DNA from: Allocoprococcus comes
GTDB taxonomy: Bacteria > Bacillota > Clostridia > Lachnospirales > Lachnospiraceae
Length of the DNA: 49,103 nucleotides
Assembly: GCF_013300725.1 (NCBI RefSeq)
Contig: NZ_JAAIMM010000027.1
Location: forward strand, 1 to 49,103
Direction: 5' to 3'
Positions 24,478-32,591 of the stretch are shown here, piece after piece (the stretch's first letter is position 1; each line of letters starts with the position of its first letter). Both the position numbers and the translations under genes were made by a program. The notes beneath the pieces are model-generated. The model ran no database searches. It was not told the DNA's origin and was given only the letters and a program-made list of their open reading frames with translations.

Positions 24478-24950
24478 TTGTTTCTCCTTTCATTAGGTAA
24501 AAATGTTCCGAAAGGAGAAAGTCTATATGAGTATATTAACATATGACGGAAATATGTAAAAGAGGCGATCTCAATCCGGATATTTTCAGTTGTCGTTCAT
24601 TGTCGGAAAAAGTTGCCGGAAACTGGCTCCGAAAATGAGATTGGGTTGAATAGATAAGGTTGCAAACAAGAAGAAGTTTGTTTGCGTATGGATATCGTAG
24701 CATAAGTCTGTTGAAACAGCAATCTCGAAAACAGTCGAAAAATTTCGTTAGGATTTCTATAGACAATCATTACAGGCCCAGTGATCGTGGTGGCACTGCT
24801 GACCGGAAAGGTCAGAGGAAGAAAAGAATAAACAAGTAATACAGAAAAATGAGGAAAACACCGAAGTGAAAACCGGTTGTTTTCCTCATTTTTTAATAAG
24901 TTTGGAAAATTGCATTTCACAGCAGATAAAAGTCTCAGGTAGTAAAATTC
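24478..24950. other. 473-bp gap with a possible gene remnant and a bidirectional terminator
   Basis: No intact gene is visible. On the plus strand, 24763-24831 reads as 22 residues (TIITGPVIVVALLTG, then KVRGRKE and a stop). This looks like the last membrane helix and basic tail of a transporter, and it is preceded in frame by a stop. A hairpin follows: an approximately 15-bp stem at 24846-24860 with 24878-24892 and T-runs on both strands. It would serve the minus-strand HD-GYP gene and perhaps once served the lost gene. The rest (24478-24760) shows no clear feature. Confidence 0.45.
24845..24893. terminator. Bidirectional intrinsic terminator
   Basis: AAATGAGGAAAACA pairs with TGTTTTCCTCATTT, with A and T tracts flanking the stem on either side. 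It is 58 bases after the stop of the minus-strand HD-GYP/GGDEF gene. Confidence 0.85.
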
Positions 24951-27824
24951 CTATACTGGATGGATATTTTGGTTAAGGTGATCTGAAGTGTTTTGAGGAT
25001 TTGTTTCCTCTGAGTGTTCATTCACCGGAAGATATTCATACTTCGGAATGAAATTGTGTTTATCGTACAGTTTATAATACTGAATAAAAATACGGTCCAT
25101 AACTTTTGGAATCTGACTTTCATCTGGTTCAAATAAAATGATCAGATACTGCATGGCACTATACCGTGTACACACGTCAATCTTACGGATCTTGTGACGG
25201 ATCGCTTCCTCCATGTATTCCAGTGCCTGTTCAATATTTTCAATATACATCATAGAATCCGGAGTGGTTTCCATTGTGACCATGACCAGGAAACAATGGT
25301 ATTTATGTCGTTCTCCAAGCTGGTTGATGTACTCATAAATCTTAGAAAATTCACGGTAATTAAGATTAAGTGCTCCGGAATAGTTTCCGCTGTTACGAAG
25401 TACTTTTGCCACAAGGGAAAGATCTTTTGCCACGCTGGAAACCGGGAATACGGTATTGCCCATCTGCTGATAGAAAAAGAAGTTGTGTTTTCCGTTTTGC
25501 TTGACATAATAGAGTGCTTTATCTGCTTTGGAAGAACACTCGTCAAAGGAATCTCCCTTGGTACACATGCAAAGTCCGGCAGAAATGGATGCAACACGGA
25601 TCTCAAGATCTTTTTTCTTCTCGGAATCAAAGCGGGAAAACAGAGTTTCCATAAGCTCGGTTATTTCATTTTTACCGGCATCCGGTACAAAAAGAAGGAA
25701 TTCATCGCCACCAAGCCTGCAGCCAACCAAATTTCCGATATGCTCGGAGAGGAGAGCTCCAAGTGCTTTCAGTGCACGGTCTCCGGCTTTATGACCGTAG
25801 ATATCATTTATCTTTTTCAGATTATCCATATCCATAAAGATCAGACAGCCATTGTGCTCCTGCATCAGCTGTGCAATCATTTTCTGACCGGTATTTCGCA
25901 TAGGGAGTCCGGTAAGAAGATCAAAATTTTCTGCTTCTTCCTGGCTCTTCATCGTATTCATAACATTGGAAATGAAGTTGCTGATTTCAAATTCCATGCC
26001 AGGAAGAACTGGCTCGTCATCAATTTCCAGATAAGTATCTGTGATCGTCAGACGATTCTCATCTAACAGTCTAAGAAAAATATCTGCGATTTCAGGATCG
26101 AACTGAGTTCCTCTGTTTTTGCGTATTTCTTCATAAATTGTTTCTTTTGGAAGAGAATTACGGTAAATACGGCGGGAATTCATTGCATCATAGCTGTCGG
26201 CAACAGCAACGATCCGCGCATGGATCGGAATCTCTTCCCCTTTTAGACCGTCCGGATAACCATGGCCATCATAACGCTCATGATGAGAACGGGCGACTTC
26301 GGTTACATGATTGATGATCGAAACATTTTTCAAAATCTCAGCGCCGATAACCGTATGTTCCTTAATAACAGCGTACTCTTCGTTTGTCAGTCTGGATGGC
26401 TTGTTTAAAATAATATCAGGGATGCCGACTTTTCCGATATCATGCAGATGAGCTGCATGTCGGAGATTGACGATTTCAGAGCGATTCCAACCCATTTCCT
26501 GCGCAATCAGTGCAGAGTATTCTGCAACACGATGGGAATGCCCTCTGGTGTATTCGTCCTTTGCCTCGATGGTTGTAGAGAGAGTCTGCATCATCTGTAA
26601 GGAAATCTTTTCCATCTGCCGTTTACGTTTCAAAAGCTCCTCTTTTTGACGATGCATTTCAATGGTATGCACATTCTTTATTGTACGGATAATGCTAATG
26701 AAAAGAAGGATCAACATGCCGACACCAATAAAAAGACCGGAAATCAAAACTACAAAATATGTAGAAATGGATTCGATGGCGATGGCAAGCATTGCAATGA
26801 TCAGGCCAATCAGTACCAATTTGTCTTTCCGGTATTCTTTCTTTCGCATATCCAGACAGAAAGTCAGGAAAACCAGAAGGAAGGTGACTGCAAGAATCAC
26901 GTGGGCGCCCGGCAGAGTTTCGATAAAATCAGCAGTGCCAGTCAGATGAAGAACCAGACAGATCAAAAAGTTACCAAATGCTGCACAGCCAAGGTAAAAG
27001 TAAGGCTTTTTATAACGACCCTGCTGAATGAGATCTGCATAAAAAAGTACCGGGATCGGAACGAGCATGATCATTACAAAGCATAAAGTCCCCAGTGCAG
27101 ATGGATTCGGAACTATAAGCTGTCTGAGCTTGGATTCGCCGAGCATCCATACAGCACCCATGATCATGCACCATCCAAGATATTCCATATCAAATTTTCT
27201 GTCATAGACAATTCCGAGTGCGATACTGAAAAGGATGGTAATGATACCGGCGAACAAGATGAAGAAAGCAATAATAGTCTCAAGCCCGTAAGATTCAAAA
27301 ATATATTCCCAGATATCACTCTTGTCTCCGGAATAGATCTCATTGACTACACCGGAATAGTTAGAGGTATTGGTAGTCAGCTCAATACGGAGTTCTTTTC
27401 CTGCATCTGCTGCTGAAGTAGGACAGAAAACATAACAGCTGGCAGAATTTTTCCCAGCCAGCCGCTGGTCTTTGGTTGAGTATTCGGTGCGAAGCACTCC
27501 GTCAATATAGAAACGGATATCCTGCAGAGAGGAACGTATAGCCAGTGAACTTTGCGTATAATTTTCAGGAAGTGTTGTGGTAATGACCATAGTCTCTTTT
27601 GCAGGAACATTGTAATGTCCGGGGACGGCAATCTGTTCTTTGCTTCCATCGGAGTGAATCCAGGTAAAAGTACCACGATATGTGATGTCGCTGGATTGGA
27701 TTCTGGCATTGTGATTGTTAATTCCTGTGAATTGTATTACCAGAAACCAGATAAGTATCAGGAACATCAGAAGATAGTAAAATCCGATCTGGATTTTGCT
27801 TATTTTATAGTTTTCTTTTGTCAA
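24951..27824 (-). CDS. Membrane HD-GYP and GGDEF dual cyclic-di-GMP protein
   Basis: A 957-residue multi-domain sensor. Order: one N-terminal membrane helix (residues about 10-30); an extracytoplasmic domain to about 185; seven membrane helices to about 395 (resembling 7TMR-DISM receptors); a short coiled coil; then HD-GYP with H461-D462 in HLHDIGKVGIPD and HHERYDGHGYPDGLKGEE; then GGDEF with an intact GGDEF motif at 705-709; and a further domain of about 170 residues (about 785-957) that resembles a degenerate cyclase fold. Both synthesis and hydrolysis motifs of cyclic di-GMP look intact. A weak promoter (TTTACT, 16 bases, TATAAT, read leftward) lies at 27893-27866. The gene is monocistronic and lies inside the MITE-flanked segment. 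Confidence 0.9.
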   Translation of the reverse strand: MTKENYKISKIQIGFYYLLMFLILIWFLVIQFTGINNHNARIQSSDITYRGTFTWIHSDGSKEQIAVPGHYNVPAKETMVITTTLPENYTQSSLAIRSSLQDIRFYIDGVLRTEYSTKDQRLAGKNSASCYVFCPTSAADAGKELRIELTTNTSNYSGVVNEIYSGDKSDIWEYIFESYGLETIIAFFILFAGIITILFSIALGIVYDRKFDMEYLGWCMIMGAVWMLGESKLRQLIVPNPSALGTLCFVMIMLVPIPVLFYADLIQQGRYKKPYFYLGCAAFGNFLICLVLHLTGTADFIETLPGAHVILAVTFLLVFLTFCLDMRKKEYRKDKLVLIGLIIAMLAIAIESISTYFVVLISGLFIGVGMLILLFISIIRTIKNVHTIEMHRQKEELLKRKRQMEKISLQMMQTLSTTIEAKDEYTRGHSHRVAEYSALIAQEMGWNRSEIVNLRHAAHLHDIGKVGIPDIILNKPSRLTNEEYAVIKEHTVIGAEILKNVSIINHVTEVARSHHERYDGHGYPDGLKGEEIPIHARIVAVADSYDAMNSRRIYRNSLPKETIYEEIRKNRGTQFDPEIADIFLRLLDENRLTITDTYLEIDDEPVLPGMEFEISNFISNVMNTMKSQEEAENFDLLTGLPMRNTGQKMIAQLMQEHNGCLIFMDMDNLKKINDIYGHKAGDRALKALGALLSEHIGNLVGCRLGGDEFLLFVPDAGKNEITELMETLFSRFDSEKKKDLEIRVASISAGLCMCTKGDSFDECSSKADKALYYVKQNGKHNFFFYQQMGNTVFPVSSVAKDLSLVAKVLRNSGNYSGALNLNYREFSKIYEYINQLGERHKYHCFLVMVTMETTPDSMMYIENIEQALEYMEEAIRHKIRKIDVCTRYSAMQYLIILFEPDESQIPKVMDRIFIQYYKLYDKHNFIPKYEYLPVNEHSEETNPQNTSDHLNQNIHPV

Positions 27825-27916
27825 AACAGAGACTCCTTATCTACAATTTTGGTCTATTTGAAGATATTATACGATGTGAGTGTCAAAAGTAAATTTTGCC
27901 ACTTACTGATGTAACC

Positions 27917-27950
27917 GGATTGCTCTATTGCTACGCAATTTCCGCAATCC
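27917..27950. other. Nested hairpin upstream of the HD-GYP gene
   Basis: GGATTGC (27917-27923) pairs with GCAATCC (27944-27950), enclosing ATTGC/GCAAT with a TAC loop. There is no T-run. Function unknown. The rest of 27825-28026 holds the putative weak promoter of the minus-strand gene and nothing else recognised. Confidence 0.3.
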
Positions 27951-28026
27951 TTAAACATCATTATACTATTTGCTGACAATATTTGCAATTAAAGAGAAAG
28001 AGGAATGGTGGAAAAAGACAGGTCAT

Positions 28027-28168
28027 GTTACTGTTCACAGTATCTGTGACCAGCAATGCATCTCGCCATTTTAAATCGCCTTTGGCGATGGGCGAGATGC
28101 CATTCAAGATAAAATGTGCATCCTCCGTGCCAATCAGGGTAGTGATTGACACGGGAGTGAACAGTAAC
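28027..28168. mobile_element. MITE-like element, copy 2 (142 bp, inverted relative to copy 1)
   Basis: It has the same 12-bp terminal inverted repeats and the same length as the copy at 21932-22073, with 5 differences in 142 positions. It is flanked by a perfect 8-bp target duplication, CAGGTCAT (28019-28026 and 28169-28176), the clearest sign of transposition. It ends 13 bases upstream of the -35 box of the NUDIX gene promoter. Confidence 0.9.
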
Positions 28169-28181
28169 CAGGTCATGGCAG

Positions 28182-28210
28182 TTGAGAAATACTAGAAGAT
28201 AGATTATAAT
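28182..28210 (+). promoter_or_regulatory. Promoter of the first NUDIX gene
   Basis: TTGAGA at 28182-28187, a 17-base spacer and TATAAT at 28205-28210, just downstream of MITE copy 2. Confidence 0.65.
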
Positions 28211-28247
28211 TTTCATAAAATATTTTGTGTATGAAAGGGAACGTAAA

Positions 28248-28742
28248 ATGGTAGAATTAAGCACACTTTGTTATATTGAACAGGATGGAAAATATCTGAT
28301 GCTTCACCGGACTGTCAAAGAAAATGATATCAATAAAGACAAGTGGATCGGAGTAGGTGGTCATTTTGAAAAAGGGGAAAGCCCGGAGGAATGTCTTCTT
28401 CGTGAGGTATGGGAAGAGACAGGATACACGCTGACATCCTGGAGATATCGTGGGATTGTAACCTTTGTATATGGCGAAGATGTAGTAGAATATATGTCAC
28501 TTTATACGGCAGACGGTTTTACAGGAACACCGATTGCGTGTGATGAAGGGGAACTGGAATGGGTAGAAAAGTCTAAAATCGGAGAACTGGAATTATGGGA
28601 AGGGGATCGGATCTTTTTTGAACTCCTTGAAAATGAGCAGCCGTTTTTCTCATTAAAGCTTGTATATAACACAGATGATGTTCTGGAATATGCAGCGTTA
28701 GATGGAAAAAAGATGAAAGATTTCAGAAGAAGAGAGTGTTAA
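28248..28742 (+). CDS. NUDIX hydrolase (MutT/8-oxo-dGTP diphosphatase-like)
   Basis: A 164-residue protein with a complete Nudix box: GGHFEKGES, then CLLREVWEETGYT, around residues 40-62. It starts VELSTLCYIEQDGKYLMLHR and has WIGVGGHFE, both typical of the 8-oxo-dGTP diphosphatase branch, which cleaves nucleoside diphosphates linked to another group. The ATG at 28248 is preceded by AAAGGGA at good spacing; the upstream GTG at 28227 is not. It is a single gene. Confidence 0.9.
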   Translation: MVELSTLCYIEQDGKYLMLHRTVKENDINKDKWIGVGGHFEKGESPEECLLREVWEETGYTLTSWRYRGIVTFVYGEDVVEYMSLYTADGFTGTPIACDEGELEWVEKSKIGELELWEGDRIFFELLENEQPFFSLKLVYNTDDVLEYAALDGKKMKDFRRREC

Positions 28743-28864
28743 AGTGAAATATCGAATAGTGTGGAAAAGTTACGAAAGTAATGTTTTAGCATGGAATGTT
28801 GAGTCTGCTCATTTGGATAGTGTATGATGATAAAGATTCTCATTAAATGAAGGGGGAAAAGAGA

Positions 28865-29317
28865 ATGTACAGTGAGTTGACAAAGATGGAAGGGAAAAGG
28901 ATTGTAATCCGCACATTCGGTTATTTTGATATTTTTGTGGATGGGGAAACGATTCCTTTTTCATGTAAGAAAGCCAAAGAACTGTTGGCACTTCTGGTTG
29001 ACAGAAGAGGAGGATTTGTGACGACGGGGGATGCGATCAGTTATTTATGGGAGGATGAATGTACAGAAAAAAGAATAAAAGATAAATTCCGCAAAGTGGT
29101 AAAAGAGCTTCGGGGAACGTTAAATGCATACGGAATCGAAAGGGTCCTGCATCGGGTAAATCAGGAGAGCCGTATCCGTACAGAGCATGTGGAGTGTGAT
29201 CTGTATGACTACCTGGAGGATGAGGAACAACATAAAAAGCTGTTCAAAGGAGCGTATATGACGAATTACAGCTGGGCGGAAAACACTTTGGGAACGTTGC
29301 TGAATCAAAAAGAATAA
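28865..29317 (+). CDS. SARP-like single-domain winged-helix transcriptional regulator
   Basis: A 150-residue protein. Residues about 8-105 match the OmpR/SARP-type winged helix: RTFGYFDIFVDGETIPF forms the leading strands, SCKKAKELLALLVDRRGGFV with TTGDAISYLWEDE forms the first helices, and KVVKELRGTLNAYGIERVLHR is the recognition helix and wing. It lacks a receiver domain and the usual bacterial transcriptional activation (BTAD) domain, so it is a stand-alone DNA-binding unit with a short tail. The ATG at 28865 has AGGGGG upstream; an ATG 18 bases earlier does not. It is followed by a strong terminator and then the pilin promoter, whose three 22-bp-phased repeats fit the binding mode of SARP proteins. 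Confidence 0.75.
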   Translation: MYSELTKMEGKRIVIRTFGYFDIFVDGETIPFSCKKAKELLALLVDRRGGFVTTGDAISYLWEDECTEKRIKDKFRKVVKELRGTLNAYGIERVLHRVNQESRIRTEHVECDLYDYLEDEEQHKKLFKGAYMTNYSWAENTLGTLLNQKE

Positions 29318-29330
29318 TGGGGAATATAGT

Positions 29331-29372
29331 AAAAATCGGGAGACTGTTATCAGACAGCCTCCCGATTTTTTT
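29331..29372 (+). terminator. Terminator of the SARP-like gene
   Basis: AAAAATCGGGAG and CTGT pair with ACAG and CTCCCGATTTTT, with one mismatch, followed by a T-run ending at 29372. Confidence 0.88.
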
Positions 29373-29470
29373 GAAGAGATTCTATTGGACTACACATTCT
29401 TTGTACAGTTTTTTGATTATGAATGTCTGCTGTAAAAGGAATAAAAATTGAATAGCCCAAAAGATTTTCT

Positions 29471-29524
29471 AAAAGAAACGAAAAAAGGATGAAAAAGAAA
29501 CGTTTTTTGGACGGAAAAGAAACG
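29471..29524 (+). promoter_or_regulatory. Three 10-bp direct repeats with 22-bp period at the pilin promoter
   Basis: AAAAGAAACG starts at 29471, 29493 and 29515, exactly 22 bp apart, so all three lie on one face of the helix. Possible -10 boxes follow at 29536-29541 (TATAGA) and 29546-29551 (TAGAAT). SARP regulators are known to bind direct repeats spaced by whole helical turns just upstream of the -10. Confidence 0.75.
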
Positions 29525-29592
29525 AAAACCGGTTGTATAGATGTGTAGAATGGGGAAAGGATCCGAAAATAAAAAGAAAGAGAGGAAAAAGA

Positions 29593-31116
29593 ATGAGACA
29601 AAAAAGAATGAGACAATTGAGAAGGCTGTTATCCGTTTTGGTAATGGCGGTAACGATGGTGGGGATGTCGGCGACGGTATTTGCACAGGAAAGTGTATCG
29701 GGGGCAGGAGGTAATGGCAGTATTACGATTGAGAATGCATCAAAAGGGATTCATTATACAATTTATAAAATATTTGATGCAAAAGTAAGTGCTGACGGGA
29801 ATTCAGTAGCATATACAAAAAAAGATATTTCTGAAAATCCTTATTTTAAAAAGGATTCAGCGGGAAATATAACTACGACTGAGAATGCATATGAAGCTGG
29901 ATCTAAAGAGCAACTTTCAGAAGGGGCAATTGCCTGGATAAAAGAAAATGGAAAGGAAGTATGTAGTAAAATATCTGATGGAAGTATACTAAAAATCACC
30001 GGTCTTCCATACGGCTACTATTACGTTACCAGCACTTTAAAAGATGGCGGTATGATCATGGTAACGAGTGTTGCAAAAGACGCGCAGATCGTGGACAAAA
30101 ACAGTAAGGAGCCGCAGTGGACTCCGGGGAATGACGGGAATGCCGGAGGGAAAAGTATTGTACTTGACGATGGTAAACAGGTAAAGGAAAACAATGTCAG
30201 TATCGGTGAAACGGTTCATTTCCGTTTACAGATCAACACCTCGAATTATGTTGCAGACAAGCAGATCAAGGAATACATCATTGAAGATACTCTTCCGGAC
30301 GGATTTGATGCAGCGCAGATCACATCTGTGATGATTGAAGAAGAACCGCTGGAACAGTTTGAAAATACAACTTTCCCGGTTACGATTCCTTGGGCAGCGG
30401 ATGAAGGAGAGAGTGGATGGAAAAATCTTTATGATACCGGGGCAAGAATTACCATTGATTATACGGCTGTGTTAAATGATAAAGCAGTGATCGACGGTGA
30501 AGGAAATAAGAACAGTGCCAGATTTTCATGGAATTATACGACAGAGGAACCGGGAAAAAGCTCGATAGAGGATTCTACAACAACAGATACCTATGCGGTT
30601 GTGATCCAGAAGGTCAATGAAAAAGGAGAGGCGCTTACCGGAGTGGAATTTGAGGTGCCGTTCCCGGTTCAGGCAGAAGAAGAAAGCGGTGTGTATACTG
30701 TAAAAGGCGGACAGACCGGAATCGGAAAGGTGAAAGCCGGAAGTGATGGAACTGTGGTGATCAAAGGTCTGAAGATGGGTGATTACAGGGTTACAGAAAC
30801 AAAAGCACCAGAAGGATATAACAAGCTGACAGAGTCATTTCTGGTAAGTGCCGAAAAGATCAGGGCAACAAGGACGGACGCCAGCACATATCTTGATGAA
30901 AACGGAAATGTTACAGAAAGCGAGACTGGGACAAAGGTAACTTATATAAATGAAAATTTTGCAGCAAAGGTAAAAGTTGTTGTAAATAAATCAGGAAAAC
31001 TTCTTCCGGGGACAGGTGGAACAGGTGAAATGATCTTTACGGTCAGTGGAGTACTGATTGCAATTGTTGCAGGAGTTGTCCTGTTGAATGCAAAAAGACG
31101 AAAACGAATTGTATGA
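29593..31116 (+). CDS. SpaA-type LPxTG pilin, major shaft subunit
   Basis: A 507-residue secreted surface protein. It has a basic N-terminus and signal peptide (ending near SATVFA), then pilin domains. Around residue 205 is VHFRLQINTSNYVAD and a lysine-rich stretch. Around residue 400 is an E-box (YRVTETKAPEGYNK) of a CnaB-like domain, whose Glu supports an isopeptide bond. The sorting signal is LPGTG at residues 471-475, then a hydrophobic helix and RRKR tail. The start at 29593 has an AGAGG site; the longer frame from 29533 does not give a proper signal peptide. The class C sortase overlaps its stop codon. It is the only pilin here, so a simple one-subunit pilus is likely. Confidence 0.9.
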   Translation: MRQKRMRQLRRLLSVLVMAVTMVGMSATVFAQESVSGAGGNGSITIENASKGIHYTIYKIFDAKVSADGNSVAYTKKDISENPYFKKDSAGNITTTENAYEAGSKEQLSEGAIAWIKENGKEVCSKISDGSILKITGLPYGYYYVTSTLKDGGMIMVTSVAKDAQIVDKNSKEPQWTPGNDGNAGGKSIVLDDGKQVKENNVSIGETVHFRLQINTSNYVADKQIKEYIIEDTLPDGFDAAQITSVMIEEEPLEQFENTTFPVTIPWAADEGESGWKNLYDTGARITIDYTAVLNDKAVIDGEGNKNSARFSWNYTTEEPGKSSIEDSTTTDTYAVVIQKVNEKGEALTGVEFEVPFPVQAEEESGVYTVKGGQTGIGKVKAGSDGTVVIKGLKMGDYRVTETKAPEGYNKLTESFLVSAEKIRATRTDASTYLDENGNVTESETGTKVTYINENFAAKVKVVVNKSGKLLPGTGGTGEMIFTVSGVLIAIVAGVVLLNAKRRKRIV

Positions 31117-31943
31117 TAGTGAATGAGTCGGAACGAAGGGGAAGAATTTTCTTTTTTATATGGACAGGAATCCTTTTTGTGGGAATCGCAGTCATGCTCT
31201 ATCCAAAAGTCGGAAAGCTCTGGAATGCCGGTCGGCAAAGCAGGGTAGTGGATGGATATGAAAGATCAGTGGAGAAGTTGGATGCCGGGCAGGAAGAGGA
31301 AATGATCGCACAGACAAGAGCGTATAATGTGATGCTTCTGGAACAGAATAACCCAGTGCCGAATGACAAAAATGCTGATAGTTATGGAGCACTTTTGAAT
31401 ATGACATCTGACGGTGTGATGGGATATCTGGAAATTCCGGCAATCCGGTTGAAACTTCCGATTTACCATGGAACGGGTGATTTCGCAATCTGCAATGGCG
31501 CAGGACATGTGGAAGGAAGCAGTTTCCCGATAGGCGGAAAGGGAACACATGCGGTGCTTTCTTCCCACAGAGGACTGCCGGGGGCGAAACTTTTCTCAGA
31601 TCTGGATAAGCTGAAGGTGGGAGACTATTTTAAAATAACAGTGCTCCGGCGGACGCTTTTCTATCGAATCGATCGGATCGATATTGTAGAACCGGAAGAA
31701 ACAGAACTGCTTGCGCTGGATAAGGAGAAGGATTACTGCACATTACTGACATGTACGCCTTACGGTATCAATACAAAACGGCTTCTGGTGCGGGGCGTAC
31801 GCTGTGAGGTGACGGAGAAAGCGGAGCCGATCCGGACAGGAGAGAAATCTTATCGGGGATGGTATGCTGTGATCGGACTGAATCTGTTTGTGGCAGGTGT
31901 GATCGTGCATAGAAAAAGGAAGAGAAAAAGAAGAGGTTTATAG
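31113..31943 (+). CDS. Class C (pilin-polymerising) sortase
   Basis: A 276-residue membrane-anchored transpeptidase. An N-terminal membrane helix (residues about 10-28) and a C-terminal one (about 250-268), ending in a very basic tail, bracket the sortase barrel. Catalytic residues are visible as His152 in LSSHRGLP, Cys214 in LLTCTPYG and Arg223 in NTKRLLVRG. Class C enzymes cut the LPxTG motif and join pilin subunits through lysine. The classical Asp-Pro-aromatic lid motif was not found in the segment before the barrel. The ATG overlaps the pilin stop codon (ATGA), so the two are translationally coupled. Confidence 0.9.
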   Translation: MIVNESERRGRIFFFIWTGILFVGIAVMLYPKVGKLWNAGRQSRVVDGYERSVEKLDAGQEEEMIAQTRAYNVMLLEQNNPVPNDKNADSYGALLNMTSDGVMGYLEIPAIRLKLPIYHGTGDFAICNGAGHVEGSSFPIGGKGTHAVLSSHRGLPGAKLFSDLDKLKVGDYFKITVLRRTLFYRIDRIDIVEPEETELLALDKEKDYCTLLTCTPYGINTKRLLVRGVRCEVTEKAEPIRTGEKSYRGWYAVIGLNLFVAGVIVHRKRKRKRRGL

Positions 31944-31963
31944 ACAAATGAGGGGGATAAAAC

Positions 31964-32470
31964 ATGCAGGCAGTATTTGCTGAAAAAACAGACAGCCGGT
32001 CACTGGAAGATAACCGGCATATCGGAGAGCTTTTCTTCATCCGAATGTATTGGGAGACAGGGAAAACGCCCTCCGGAAATATTCTGTACTGGAAGGATGC
32101 CAAAAGAGAGGATGCACAGATCAATTTCACAGGATTTGACGGGCTTTTGCTGTATCTGGATGAAACCTGTGAACAAAATGGCGTGCTGCTGAGAAAAGCG
32201 CAGGTCAGACGATGTCAGAAAAGAAGACGTTATCTGGAGACTGGGAACGTGCCGGACATGGAACAGATGAAAAAATCGGGGCACGCAGCAATCTTCTGGT
32301 TAAAGGTGATGGGAAGAGAGTTTGCCTCGTTTCAGGGAATCGTCCACATCTGGGGAAGGGATTATCCGTATCGGAGTGGATTTGAACTGATTATTCTGCT
32401 GAAAGATATTGTAGGATTTACAGAGAGGCGGGGGACAAGAAGAAACTGGATGGCGGCGAGAATCTGTTGA
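31964..32470 (+). CDS. Unknown protein co-transcribed with pilin and sortase
   Basis: A 168-residue protein without signal peptide or membrane helix. It begins MQAVFAEKTDSRSLEDNRHI, contains GNILYWKDAKREDAQ and FTGFDGLLLYLDETCEQNG, and has a basic patch QVRRCQKRRRY. The C-terminal half has mixed hydrophobic segments (GFELIILLKDIVGF) and Arg-rich ends. AGGGGG precedes the ATG, 20 bases after the sortase stop, so it is the third gene of the pilus operon. I do not recognise the family. A cytoplasmic role in pilus regulation or assembly would be inference from position only. Confidence 0.7.
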   Translation: MQAVFAEKTDSRSLEDNRHIGELFFIRMYWETGKTPSGNILYWKDAKREDAQINFTGFDGLLLYLDETCEQNGVLLRKAQVRRCQKRRRYLETGNVPDMEQMKKSGHAAIFWLKVMGREFASFQGIVHIWGRDYPYRSGFELIILLKDIVGFTERRGTRRNWMAARIC

Positions 32471-32476
32471 TGAATA

Positions 32477-32517
32477 TTGCAAATAATATTTTGCAAAATG
32501 ATTTTTTCGTTTGCAAA
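32477..32517. repeat. Three TTGCAAA repeats upstream of the second NUDIX gene
   Basis: TTGCAAA occurs at 32477, 32491 and 32511, ending just before the -35 box at 32521. They may be operator half-sites, although the sequence is AT-rich. Confidence 0.35.
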
Positions 32518-32520
32518 GGA

Positions 32521-32549
32521 TTGTGAAGTCTTAAAAGACATATTATAAT
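32521..32549 (+). promoter_or_regulatory. Promoter of the second NUDIX gene
   Basis: TTGTGA at 32521-32526, a 17-base spacer and TATAAT at 32544-32549. Confidence 0.65.
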
Positions 32550-32591
32550 GGCATAAGAAACTACAGACAAGACGGACAGGAGATGCAGACG

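Noticed and set aside
25194-26066. Plus-strand reading frame of about 290 codons
   Set aside because: Antisense to the HD-GYP/GGDEF gene, with no family motif and unlikely amino-acid composition.
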